DNA of 64,000 nucleotides, taken from positions 1,016,501 through 1,080,500 of the forward strand of contig NZ_QXDF01000001.1 in the NCBI RefSeq assembly GCF_003550175.1, written 5' to 3'. Made by a program: the position numbers and the translations under genes. A model generated the notes under the pieces. It was not told the origin of the DNA, made no database searches, and saw only the letters and a list, made by a program, of their open reading frames with translations. Positions 10,732 through 19,104 of the stretch are shown one piece after another (the first letter of the stretch is position 1; each line of letters opens with the position of its first letter). The stretch comes from Dichotomicrobium thermohalophilum. GTDB taxonomy: Bacteria > Pseudomonadota > Alphaproteobacteria > Rhizobiales > Rhodomicrobiaceae.

Positions 10732-11583
10732 ATGGCCCGCTGGATCCCCGAAACGCTCCACGAGCATTTCCGCTTTTCCTTCAAGACCAACAACGTGCTC
10801 TATGAAAGCCATACGGAGCACCAGCATCTGATCATCTTCGAGAACGACACCTTTGGCCGCGTGCTCATGCTCGACGGTGTGGTGCAGCTCACCGAAGAGG
10901 ACGAGTTCGTCTATCACGAGATGATGGCGCATCCGCCGCTGATGGCTCAGCCGGAGCCCAAGCGCGTGCTCATCATCGGTGGCGGCGACGGCGGCGTGCT
11001 GCGCGAAGTCCTGCGCCACCCCAGTGTGGAGCGCGCGGTGCTGTGCGAGATCGACCAGAGCGTCATCGACCTGTCGCGGCGCTATCTCGATTTCATCGCG
11101 CAAGGCGCCTTCGATGACCCGCGTGCGGAGGTCGTGATCGCAGACGGCACGAAATTCGTCGCCGAGACGGACGAGCGCTTTGACGCGATCCTGGTCGATT
11201 CCACCGATCCGATCGGCCCTGCCATCGCGCTGTTCACGCGGGAGTTCTATTCCAGTTGCAAGCGCGCACTGAACGAAGGCGGTGTGCTGATCGCACAGTC
11301 CGGCCTGCCGTTTCTGCAGGGTGACGAACTGCGCGACGTCCAGAAGAGCTTCCGCGCGCTGTTCGCCGACGCCGCCGCCTACATGATGACCACGCCGACC
11401 TATATTGGCGGGCCGATGGCACTGTCCTGGGGCTGCGACGATCCTGCACGGCGCATGCCGGAACGCGAGAGGCTTAAGGCGCGTGTCGACCAAATAAAGG
11501 GCGAGATGAAATACTACACGCCCGACGTGCACCTTGCTGCTTTCGCGCTGCCGGCCTACGTGGCGCGATACGTTCACGGTTAG
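10732..11583 (+). CDS. speE: Spermidine synthase
   Basis: SpeE transfers the aminopropyl group from decarboxylated AdoMet to putrescine. The 283-residue product contains the Rossmann signature VLIIGGGDGGVLREVLRH, the acidic EIDQSVIDLSRRYL and the catalytic-site DSTDPIGPA region. YHEMMAHPP is the usual substrate-gate segment. ATG 10732 is chosen because AGGAGG sits at 10721-10726 and the product then starts like other SpeE proteins. An upstream in-frame ATG would add 21 residues and lacks a ribosome site. Confidence 0.96.
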   Translation: MARWIPETLHEHFRFSFKTNNVLYESHTEHQHLIIFENDTFGRVLMLDGVVQLTEEDEFVYHEMMAHPPLMAQPEPKRVLIIGGGDGGVLREVLRHPSVERAVLCEIDQSVIDLSRRYLDFIAQGAFDDPRAEVVIADGTKFVAETDERFDAILVDSTDPIGPAIALFTREFYSSCKRALNEGGVLIAQSGLPFLQGDELRDVQKSFRALFADAAAYMMTTPTYIGGPMALSWGCDDPARRMPERERLKARVDQIKGEMKYYTPDVHLAAFALPAYVARYVHG

Positions 11584-11648
11584 AAAAGCGCCGCGCCGGA
11601 CGGCAGGCGGCGCCCCCTGATAACCCATCAAAGCTCAGAGCGTCGTTC

Positions 11649-12596
11649 ATGCCGTCACTGCTGCCAACAGCATCCGATCAGGACATGCGCACCACCTCCG
11701 GCATTCTGTTCATGATTGCCGGCGTGTTCCTGGTGCCGATGCTGGACGCGTTTTCCAAGTATCTGTCGGCCTGGCTGGCGCCGGGGCAGATCGCGTTGTT
11801 CCGCTTCGCCTTCCAGAGCGTGATCCTGATGACGATCCTGACGGCGCGGCGTGAGCTGTTCTGGCCGGGGCCGCTGACCGGCTGGCTGATGCTGGCGGGC
11901 GCATTCGCTGCCGGCGCGGTGATCTGCCTGATCTGGGCGGTGAGTCTGCTGCCGCTCGCCACCGCCATCTCGATCTTCTTCATCGAGCCGCTGTTGCTGA
12001 CGATCATCGCGGCGCTTGCGCTGGGCGAGAAGATCGGTGCGCGGCGGGTCGGCGCCATCATCGTCGGCTTGATCGGCGCGATGATCGTCATTCGCCCGAA
12101 CTGGGTGAGCTTCGGCCCGGTGATCCTGTTGCCCGCCGCCGCGGCGTTCTTCTTCGCGTGCTATGTCGCGACGATCCGCGGCTTGTCGGTACGGCTCGCC
12201 GGGCTGCCTATGCAGGCGTGGTCCGGCACCTGGGCGACACTCATCATTTTTGTCGTGGTGCTGCTCGGCTCGTGGGGCGACACGCCAATCTTCACTTTCG
12301 AGCCGGTGCCGGCCTGGACCTGGTATTACCTTGCCGCGATGGGCGCGATTGCCGCGCTGGCGCACATGATGTTCGCGATGGCCTTTCAGCGGGTCGAGGC
12401 GGGCGCGCTGGCGCCGTTCCAGTATCTGGAGATCGTCGGCGCGACGACGCTGGGCTACTTTATTTTCGGCGACTTCCCCGACGCGCTGACCTGGCTGGGC
12501 ACGGCGCTGATCCTGTCGGCCGGGCTGTACGTGTTCTATCGCGAACGGCAGGCTGCGCGCGGCGTGACGGCAACGACGAAGCGCCCGGCGCGGTGA
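11649..12596 (+). CDS. DMT superfamily (EamA) transporter
   Basis: The 315-residue protein has ten predicted transmembrane helices arranged as two EamA repeats (about residues 15-148 and 160-300). This is the drug/metabolite transporter layout of inner-membrane exporters. Typical helices include VICLIWAVSLLPLATAISIFF with ALGEKIGARRVGAIIVGLIG, and in the second repeat AHMMFAMAFQRVEAGALAPF. The substrate cannot be read from the sequence. A second start at residue 13 (MRTTSG) is equally plausible. It follows speE after 65 bases, so co-transcription with the spermidine genes is possible but unproven. Confidence 0.87.
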   Translation: MPSLLPTASDQDMRTTSGILFMIAGVFLVPMLDAFSKYLSAWLAPGQIALFRFAFQSVILMTILTARRELFWPGPLTGWLMLAGAFAAGAVICLIWAVSLLPLATAISIFFIEPLLLTIIAALALGEKIGARRVGAIIVGLIGAMIVIRPNWVSFGPVILLPAAAAFFFACYVATIRGLSVRLAGLPMQAWSGTWATLIIFVVVLLGSWGDTPIFTFEPVPAWTWYYLAAMGAIAALAHMMFAMAFQRVEAGALAPFQYLEIVGATTLGYFIFGDFPDALTWLGTALILSAGLYVFYRERQAARGVTATTKRPAR

Positions 12597-12840
12597 AGCG
12601 CGTTTGGGCCCGGTCCAATCCGTTCAAGCCCCGGCATGGTGAGCGCAGTAAAGCAATCGTCCGGAATGTGTCATCCCGTGCGCGATGCGGCACATTGTGC
12701 CGCTTCGCAGACACGGGAACGTCGTCGGGCTTGTCACCGCGCGATCCCGGATCAGCGCCGCACCGCTTCGCGCTGCAGCGCATCCGGGATGACATCTCGG
12801 GTTGCGCCGCATCGCGCACGGGATGACTGAGGAACGCGCG
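12597..12840. repeat. Palindromic intergenic element with several nested hairpins
   Basis: This 244-bp gene-free spacer is dominated by inverted repeats. The outer arms are 24 nt each (12670-12693 and 12804-12827) and match as inverted copies at all but one position; they begin GTCATCCCGTGCGCGATGCG. Inside them, GCGATGCGGCAC (12682-12693) folds back on GTGCCGCTTCGC just after it, and TCCCGGAT (12745-12752) pairs with ATCCGGGA (12782-12789). The design resembles REP/palindromic units of alphaproteobacterial chromosomes. I saw no second copy in this window. Confidence 0.7.
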
Positions 12841-14277
12841 TTAAATCACCTTGCCGGGGTTGAGGATGCCGTTCGGGTCGAGCACCTGCTTCAGCGTGCG
12901 CATCATCCACATCTCGGTGTCATCCTTCACGCTGGGCAGCAGCTCGCGCTTCATCCGGCCGATACCGTGCTCCGCGCTGATCGACCCGCCCAGCTCGACC
13001 GCCAGCCCATAGGCTGCCCCTGCGATATCGTCCCACCGCGCGAGATAGGCATCCTTGTCCATGCCCACCGGCTGACTGACGTTATAGTGCACGTTGCCGT
13101 CGCCGAAATGGCCGAAGGGGAACGGCCGCGCGCCCGGCATGATGCGCTCCATCTCGGCGTTCGCGCGGCGGACGAACTCCGGCAGCTTGCTGAGCGGCAC
13201 CGAGACATCGCACTTCACCGAGCCGCCCTCGTATTTCTGGACCTCGGACAGCCGTTCCCGCAGATCCCAGAAAGCCTGCGCCTGCGCCAGGGAGGCGGCG
13301 ACAGCGCCGTCGGTGACGATCTCCGCCTCGAACGCCTGCGCCAGCAGCCCTTCCAGCACGCGCTCCGCCGAGCCGTCCGGCCGCGGGCCGGAGACCTCCA
13401 TCAGCACGTACCAAGGGTGCCGCGTCTCCAACGGATCGCGCACCTCAGGCATATGCTTCTCGAAGAACTCCATGGCGATGCGCGGGATGAACTCGAACGC
13501 CGTGAGCGCGGGGCCAGCCTGCGCCTGCGCCATCTCGAACAGCCGCGCAACATCGTCCAGCGACTCCAGCGCGACGAACGCCGCCGCCTGCTCCGCCGGG
13601 CGCGGGAACAGCCGCAGGACCGCCGCCGTGATGATGCCGAGCGTGCCTTCCGAGCCGATGAACAGGTCGCGCAGATCATACCCGGTGTTGTCCTTGCGAA
13701 GGCCCCGCAACCCGTTCCAGATTCGCCCGTCGGCCAGGACCACCTCAAGCCCCAGCGTCAGCGCGCGCGCATTGCCGTATGCGAGCACTTTGATGCCGCC
13801 TGCGTTGGTCGCGAGATTGCCCCCGATCTGGCAGGAGCCTTCGGCCGAGAGGCTGAGCGGGAACAGCCGATCCACCTCCGCCGCCGCATCTTGCGCCTGC
13901 GCCAGCGTCGCGCCCGCCTCGATCGTCAGAGTGTTGTTGGCCGGATCGATGGTGCGCACGCGGTTCATCCGCGACAGGTTCAGCACGATCTCATGGCCCG
14001 CCGTCATCGGAATCTGGCCGCCCACCAGGCCCGTGTTGCCGCCTTGCGGCACGACCGCGATGCCGCTCTCGTTGGCGATTTTCAGGATCTGCGCCACCTC
14101 TTCGGTGTTGCCCGGCTTGAGCAGCAGCGGCGTGCGGCCGTGATACAGGCCGCGCCATTCCTCCATGTAGGGGGCAAGTTCAGCTTGCTCGGTGATGACG
14201 TGATGCGCCCCGACGATCTCGGTCAGGCGCGCAAGAATATCGGGAGTCGGCGGCGTCGTGCCGGGTCGATGCAACAT
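12841..14277 (-). CDS. FAD-linked oxidase (D-2-hydroxyglutarate/D-lactate dehydrogenase type)
   Basis: The 478-residue flavoprotein has the GlcD/D2HGDH two-domain build. The N-terminal FAD_binding_4 (PCMH) domain spans about residues 40-220 with VVPQGGNTGLVGGQ, SAEGSCQIGGNLATNAGG and FIGSEGTLGIIT. A FAD-oxidase C-terminal domain has the metal-site GHFGDGNVHYN and the terminal SAEHGIGRMK. The closest pattern by eye is the D-2-hydroxyglutarate dehydrogenase group, which oxidises D-2-hydroxy acids and passes electrons to ETF or quinone. D-lactate or glycolate cannot be excluded. It reads in the same direction as tsaC upstream, separated by 75 bases. Confidence 0.88.
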   Translation of the reverse strand: MLHRPGTTPPTPDILARLTEIVGAHHVITEQAELAPYMEEWRGLYHGRTPLLLKPGNTEEVAQILKIANESGIAVVPQGGNTGLVGGQIPMTAGHEIVLNLSRMNRVRTIDPANNTLTIEAGATLAQAQDAAAEVDRLFPLSLSAEGSCQIGGNLATNAGGIKVLAYGNARALTLGLEVVLADGRIWNGLRGLRKDNTGYDLRDLFIGSEGTLGIITAAVLRLFPRPAEQAAAFVALESLDDVARLFEMAQAQAGPALTAFEFIPRIAMEFFEKHMPEVRDPLETRHPWYVLMEVSGPRPDGSAERVLEGLLAQAFEAEIVTDGAVAASLAQAQAFWDLRERLSEVQKYEGGSVKCDVSVPLSKLPEFVRRANAEMERIMPGARPFPFGHFGDGNVHYNVSQPVGMDKDAYLARWDDIAGAAYGLAVELGGSISAEHGIGRMKRELLPSVKDDTEMWMMRTLKQVLDPNGILNPGKVI

Positions 14278-14352
14278 GCGCTTTCCGCTGTGGGGTGGCT
14301 TCGTCGCCCGATGAGTCTAGCGCGAAACGCCACGACACCCAAATCCCGCATG

Positions 14353-15345
14353 CTAGCCCCCGTTGCGCTTCGGCGCGGCTGCGCGGGCGAGTCGGTCGTT
14401 GATCGCTTCGCCCAACCCTTCGTTGGGAATGGGCATGACTGCGATGGTATCGGCGCGGCAGGTGTCCATCGCGCGCAGATAACCGAAGAGGTTCGCCGAG
14501 GCCTCTGTGAGGTCGCCGCGCTCGCTGAGATTGAGAATGGTCTCTGGCGGCGCGTCCGGACCAAAGCCCAGCAGGACTTCGCCGGGCCGGGCTTGCTGCG
14601 CGTTGAGCCGCACCCGCGCGCGCGGCGCGTAGTGGCTTGTCAACATGCCGGGCGAGGCGGGCGCATCAGGCTTGTGTTCCGGCTGGTGGAGCGGCTCGCC
14701 CAACTCCGTCTCGATCTCGTCGCGCGGGATGCCGCCAGGCCGCAGCAGTAAAGGCGCATCGCCGGCAAGGCCCACCACGGTCGATTCCAGCCCGCCGGGG
14801 CAGCGCCCGCCATTCACGATCAGGCCCTTCACATTCTCGAAATCGCCGGCAACATGTTCAGCCGTCGTCGGGCTGACGCGCCCGGACCGGTTGGCGCTCG
14901 GCGCGGCGACAGGCACGCGCGAAAACTGAATGAGCTTCTGAGCGATCGGGTGCGAGGGCACGCGCAGCCCGACGGTATCGAGCCCGGCGGTGACCAGGCT
15001 ATTGATCGGGGCGCCTTCGACCAGCGGCACCACAAGCGTCAGCGGCCCCGGCCAGAACTGTTCCGCCAGGAGCCGGGCACGGTCGTCAAACACGCCGAGC
15101 CGCTCTGCATGCTCGCGGTCCGCCACGTGCACGATCAACGGGTTGAATCGCGGTCGGCCCTTTGCTTCATAGAGCCGGGCAATCGCGCGGCCATCGTTGG
15201 CGTTCGCGCCAAGGCCGTAGACGGTTTCGGTCGGGAACGCGACGAGGCTGCCGTCACGCAGGAAGCTGGCGGCAAGGGCAATATTCTCGTCGCTGGGCGA
15301 CAAAACTTGCAAATTCCGCCTCTGATCGAAAAGGTGCCGCTGCAT
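14353..15345 (-). CDS. tsaC: L-threonylcarbamoyladenylate synthase (Sua5 form)
   Basis: This enzyme makes threonylcarbamoyl-AMP from threonine, bicarbonate and ATP for t6A37 modification of ANN-decoding tRNAs. The 330-residue protein is the long Sua5 type. The YrdC domain (about residues 15-200) shows FPTETVYGLGANA, KGRPRFNPLIVHV, FWPGPLTLV and VAAPSANRSGRVSPTTAEHV. A linker with SPGMLTSHYAPRA leads into the C-terminal Sua5 domain. ATG 15345 is preferred; an upstream TTG would add ten residues without an obvious ribosome site. It is divergent from the permease gene at 15474. Confidence 0.93.
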   Translation of the reverse strand: MQRHLFDQRRNLQVLSPSDENIALAASFLRDGSLVAFPTETVYGLGANANDGRAIARLYEAKGRPRFNPLIVHVADREHAERLGVFDDRARLLAEQFWPGPLTLVVPLVEGAPINSLVTAGLDTVGLRVPSHPIAQKLIQFSRVPVAAPSANRSGRVSPTTAEHVAGDFENVKGLIVNGGRCPGGLESTVVGLAGDAPLLLRPGGIPRDEIETELGEPLHQPEHKPDAPASPGMLTSHYAPRARVRLNAQQARPGEVLLGFGPDAPPETILNLSERGDLTEASANLFGYLRAMDTCRADTIAVMPIPNEGLGEAINDRLARAAAPKRNGG

Positions 15346-15473
15346 ATCGATTTCAGATAATGACTCTTTGAACAAAAACTAAGGCGCACAGAAAGCTGAA
15401 GCGGACCACCGGCCATGTCAAGTCGCAGAAAGCCAGACCGTATCTTCTTGCCGCTCAAGAGATGCATTGAAGC

Positions 15474-17252
15474 ATGACCACGGAACAATGGCTCGTCGTC
15501 GCAGTGCTCGCCGGCGTCGTCGCGCTCCTCATGTGGGGGCGCTGGCGGTATGACGTCGTGGCCTTCGGTGCGCTGATCGTGGCGGTAGCCGTCGGCGCGG
15601 TGCCGAGCGAGCGCGCCTTTGACGGCTTCGGCCATCCAGCGACCATAATCGTCGCGCTGGTGCTCGTCATCAGTCGCGGGCTCACGAATGCGGGCGTCGT
15701 GCAGCTCATTACCCGCTATGTGATCGACGCCGGGCGCGGCCTTTCTGCGCATATCGGGATCATGGCCTCGGTCGGCGCGGGGCTTTCGGCGGTGATGAAC
15801 AATGTTGCGGCGCTGGCCGTGCTCATGCCGGTGGATCTGCAGGCCTCGGAGCAGGCCAAGCGCGCGCCCGGCCTCACACTCATGCCGCTCTCATTCGCAA
15901 CGCTTCTCGGAGGGTTGGTAACGCTGATCGGCACGCCGCCGAATATCATCATCGCCAATTTCCGCCAGGAGGTCACCGGCGAACCTTTCGGCATGTTCGA
16001 CTTTACGCCGGTCGGTCTGGCGATCTCGCTGGTGGGTGTGGCCTTTATCGCGCTGGCGGGCTGGCGGTTAATGCCCGAGGGCCGGCAGGGCCGCGAGACG
16101 CGTAAGGAAACTTTCGCGCTCGATGACTACATCGCCGAGGTGCGCGTGCCGGACGGCGCGGAGATCATCGGCAAGCGCGTGCGCGAGCTGGACGAGGTTG
16201 TCGAAAAAACCGGCGTTGCCGTGCTTGGTCTGTTCCGCGACAAGCGGCGGATGCCCGGTATGGCGCGGCGCGCGGTCATTTCAGCCGGCGATACGCTGGT
16301 GGTCGAAGGCGGGCCGGGCGACATCGACACGTTCACCGCCCAGCTTGGCCTGAGCTACGTGGAGGGCGAAAAACACAAAGAGCATCTCAAATCAAATGAT
16401 CTCGGCTTTATCGAGGTCGTTGCGCCCGAAGGCGCGCGCATCGTCGGGCGCTCGGCCTCGGGGATGCGCCTGCTGACGCGCCAAGGCGTTGTGCTGCTGG
16501 GCGTGTCGCGGCAGGGCCGGCGCTTCGTCAAGCAAGTGCGCCGACTGGACATCCAGCCGGGCGACATTCTACTGCTTTACGGTCCGGTGGAGCGCCTGCC
16601 GGCGGTCGCGGAGTGGCTGGGCGTGCTGCGGCTGGCCGGGGGAGAGGCGCGGCCGGTGCGCCCGCAGCAGGCGCGGCTGGCGACGTCCATCTTCCTTGCT
16701 GCCATCGTGCTCGCCAGTCTTGAGCTTTTGCCGCTGCCCATCGCGCTAGGCGGGGCCTGCGTTGGCTTCGTCGCGTCGGGGATCGTGCCGTTGCGCGAGC
16801 TTTACGAGTCGATCGAATGGCCGGTGATCGTGCTGCTCGCCAGCCTGCTGCCCATCGGCGCGGCGCTGGAAAGCTCGGGCGCGACGGCGCTGCTGGCCGA
16901 GCAGATCGTGGTCATGTCCGTCGGGCTGTCGGCGGCGTGGATCCTGCTCGTCCTGATGGTGGTGACGATCATGCTCTCCTCGGTGATGAACAACACTGCC
17001 ACCGCCGTCATCGCCGCGCCTCTCGCCATCGACATCGCCGGGCGGCTCAATGTCAACGCGGATGCGTTCCTGATGGGCGTCGCGGTCGCGGCGTCTGCAT
17101 CGTTCCTCACGCCAATCGCGCACAAGAACAACACGCTCATCATGGGGCCGGGCGGCTACCGCTTCGGCGATTACTGGCGGCTTGGGCTGCCGCTGGAACT
17201 GATCGTGCTGGCTGTCGGTCTGCCGATGATCCTGATGGTGTGGCCGCTGTGA
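15474..17252 (+). CDS. SLC13/DASS-type permease with two TrkA-C (RCK_C) domains
   Basis: This 592-residue membrane protein has two hydrophobic halves (about residues 1-200 and 400-592), each with the SLC13/ArsB-like helical hairpin. Examples are MNNVAALAVLMPV with TLIGTPPNIIIANF, and VMNNTATAVIAAPLA with LTPIAHKNNTLIMGPGGY. Between them lie two tandem RCK_C regulatory domains (about 205-290 and 295-385: RVRELDEVVEKTGV... and IEVVAPEGARIVGRSASG). Such proteins transport sulfate, dicarboxylates or other anions; the substrate is not readable. Its stop codon overlaps the GTG of bioM by 2 bases of TGA, so it appears to head the biotin operon. Confidence 0.87.
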   Translation: MTTEQWLVVAVLAGVVALLMWGRWRYDVVAFGALIVAVAVGAVPSERAFDGFGHPATIIVALVLVISRGLTNAGVVQLITRYVIDAGRGLSAHIGIMASVGAGLSAVMNNVAALAVLMPVDLQASEQAKRAPGLTLMPLSFATLLGGLVTLIGTPPNIIIANFRQEVTGEPFGMFDFTPVGLAISLVGVAFIALAGWRLMPEGRQGRETRKETFALDDYIAEVRVPDGAEIIGKRVRELDEVVEKTGVAVLGLFRDKRRMPGMARRAVISAGDTLVVEGGPGDIDTFTAQLGLSYVEGEKHKEHLKSNDLGFIEVVAPEGARIVGRSASGMRLLTRQGVVLLGVSRQGRRFVKQVRRLDIQPGDILLLYGPVERLPAVAEWLGVLRLAGGEARPVRPQQARLATSIFLAAIVLASLELLPLPIALGGACVGFVASGIVPLRELYESIEWPVIVLLASLLPIGAALESSGATALLAEQIVVMSVGLSAAWILLVLMVVTIMLSSVMNNTATAVIAAPLAIDIAGRLNVNADAFLMGVAVAASASFLTPIAHKNNTLIMGPGGYRFGDYWRLGLPLELIVLAVGLPMILMVWPL

Positions 17253-17941
17253 CAGACGTGCCCGTCATCGAACTGCGCGACGTACGGCACGACTTCGACG
17301 GCGTGCCGGTGCTATGCGGGCTGAACCTGCGGCTCGCGGAACGGCGCATTGCCATCATCGGTGACAATGGCTCGGGCAAGAGCACGCTGGCGCGAATGCT
17401 GAACGGTCTGCTCGTGCCGCGTGCTGGCGAGGTCAAGATCGACGGAGCCTCAACCCGTGACGACCCGGCGGCGGCGCGCGCGGCCATCGGGCTCGTTTTC
17501 CAGAACCCGGAGCATCAGATCATCATGCCGACCGTGGAGGAGGATCTCGCGTTCGGTCCGCGCAACCTGAACCTGCCGCGCGCGGAGATCGCCGCGCGCG
17601 TTGACGATCTCCTGGTTCGCTATGGTCTGGCCGACAAGCGTACCCAGCCGGCGCATCTGCTCAGCGGGGGCGAGAAAAAGCTGCTCAGCATACTCTCGGT
17701 CGTCATCATGCGTCCGCGCACCATTGTTTTCGACGAGCCGATGACCTCGCTCGACCGGCGGAACCGCGCGCGCATTGCCCGCGTGATGGCCGAACTGCCG
17801 CAGCAGCTCATCACCATTACGCACGACCTCGATTTGATCGTCGATTACGATCGCGCCATTCTGCTCGCGGGCGGGGAACTTGTCGCAGACGGGCCGCCGC
17901 AAGAAGTCATAGCCCGCTACGAGCAACAGGACGAAACATGA
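17249..17941 (+). CDS. bioM: Biotin ECF transporter ATPase BioM
   Basis: BioM is the CbiO-type ATPase that energises biotin uptake with BioN and BioY. The 230-residue product has Walker A GDNGSGKST (about residues 36-44), the Q-loop in VFQNPEHQIIMPTVEEDLAFGP typical of ECF ATPases, the signature LSGGEKKLLSI, Walker B TIVFDEPMTSLD and the H-loop TITHDLD. The GTG start overlaps the stop of the upstream permease (GTGA). No other start upstream is in a suitable place. The stop overlaps the bioN ATG. Confidence 0.95.
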   Translation: MTDVPVIELRDVRHDFDGVPVLCGLNLRLAERRIAIIGDNGSGKSTLARMLNGLLVPRAGEVKIDGASTRDDPAAARAAIGLVFQNPEHQIIMPTVEEDLAFGPRNLNLPRAEIAARVDDLLVRYGLADKRTQPAHLLSGGEKKLLSILSVVIMRPRTIVFDEPMTSLDRRNRARIARVMAELPQQLITITHDLDLIVDYDRAILLAGGELVADGPPQEVIARYEQQDET

Positions 17942-18540
17942 TCGCGCTCTACATCCATCGCGACAGCCCATTGCATCGGCTCCCGCCGGGCGCGAAGCTC
18001 GCCGGGCTGGCGCTTGCGGGTGCGGCGGTCTTCTTCCTGCCGGGGTCGGCGTGGCAGGCAGGCGCGCTGCTGCTTGTCGCGGCACTTTACCCGCTGGCGC
18101 GTCTCCCGGTCGCGGAGATCGCGCGGGCGCTCAAGCCGGTGATCATGCTGGTCGCGGCGATCTGCGCTTTTCAGTGGTTCATCGCCGGCCCGCTGGCCGC
18201 CGCTACGATCGGTTTGCGCATCATCACGCTCGTGCTGCTCGCTGCGCTGGTGACACTGACCACGCCATTCTCCGCGATGATCGACACCTTCGCGCGCGCC
18301 GCCGCATTCGCCCGCCCGCTCGGCGTGAACCCTCACAAGGTCGGGCTGGCCGCCGCGCTGGCCGTGCGGTTCATTCCGGTGCTCCTCGCAGACTATCGCG
18401 AGATACAGGCGGCGCGGCAGGCGCGGGGGGCGCGCTCACCGGGCTTGTTCGCCGCCGGACCGCTACTCATCAAGACGCTGCGCATGGCGGGCACGCTGGC
18501 GGACGCGGTGGAGGCGCGCGGCTTCGAGAACCGGAGATGA
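17938..18540 (+). CDS. bioN: Biotin ECF transporter transmembrane protein BioN
   Basis: BioN is the CbiQ-type T-component that couples the ATPase to the substrate-binding BioY. The 200-residue protein has five hydrophobic helices and the two Ala-Arg-containing coupling motifs: EIQAARQARGAR (about residues 153-164) and DAVEARGFENR near the C-terminus. It overlaps bioM by 4 bases (ATGA) and is followed by bioY after 9 bases, so translation is probably coupled. Confidence 0.95.
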   Translation: MIALYIHRDSPLHRLPPGAKLAGLALAGAAVFFLPGSAWQAGALLLVAALYPLARLPVAEIARALKPVIMLVAAICAFQWFIAGPLAAATIGLRIITLVLLAALVTLTTPFSAMIDTFARAAAFARPLGVNPHKVGLAAALAVRFIPVLLADYREIQAARQARGARSPGLFAAGPLLIKTLRMAGTLADAVEARGFENRR

Positions 18541-18549
18541 GAGGCGTTC

Positions 18550-19104
18550 ATGCGGGTCAAGGACATTGTTTACATCGCGCTGTTCGCGGCCATCACCGCC
18601 GCGCTGGGGCTCTTGCCGCCGATCACGCTGCCGGTCATCCCGGTGCCGATCACGGCGCAGTTCCTCGGGGTGATGCTGGCCGGGTCGATCCTCGGGGCGT
18701 GGCGTGGCGGGCTGGCGCTCTTGCTGTTCATCGCGCTCGTGGCCGCGGGGCTGCCGGTGCTGGCCGGCGGGCGCGGCGGGCTTGGCGTGCTGCTGTTTTC
18801 ACCGAGCGCCGGGTTCCTGCTGGCCTTTCCGATCGCCGCTTTCGTGGTCGGCTGGCTGACCGAGCGTTTTTGGCGGCGGCTGGACGTTGTGCGCGCGTTC
18901 CTGATCAATGCGATCGCCGGTATCGGGGTCGTGTATGCGATCGGGATTCCCGGCGTGGCACTGATGGGCGATCTCAGCCTCGCACAGGCGGCGGCGGGTT
19001 CGGCGGTTTTCATACCCGGTGATCTCATCAAGGCCGGAGTTGCGGCGCTCGCAGCGGTATTCGTCCGGCGCGGCTATCCGTTGATCGAGGGCGCGCGCTC
19101 TTAA
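18550..19104 (+). CDS. bioY: Biotin ECF transporter substrate-binding protein BioY
   Basis: BioY is the biotin-binding S-component in the inner membrane. The 184-residue product carries the family pattern: LGLLPPITLPVIPVPITAQ (the signature for BioY), QFLGVMLAGSILGAWRGGLALLLFIALVAAGLPVLAGGRGG, and the C-terminal FIPGDLIKAGVAALAA. Six helices are expected. The spacing from bioN is 9 bases. The next gene, an AMP-forming ligase, starts directly after the bioY stop codon. Confidence 0.96.
   Translation: MRVKDIVYIALFAAITAALGLLPPITLPVIPVPITAQFLGVMLAGSILGAWRGGLALLLFIALVAAGLPVLAGGRGGLGVLLFSPSAGFLLAFPIAAFVVGWLTERFWRRLDVVRAFLINAIAGIGVVYAIGIPGVALMGDLSLAQAAAGSAVFIPGDLIKAGVAALAAVFVRRGYPLIEGARS

Noticed and set aside
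12802-14751. A 649-codon open frame antisense to the FAD oxidase and tsaC genes
   Set aside because: It is the shadow of two well-supported minus-strand genes in GC-rich DNA. Its translation is Arg/His/Gln-rich with no domain, as expected from antisense frames.
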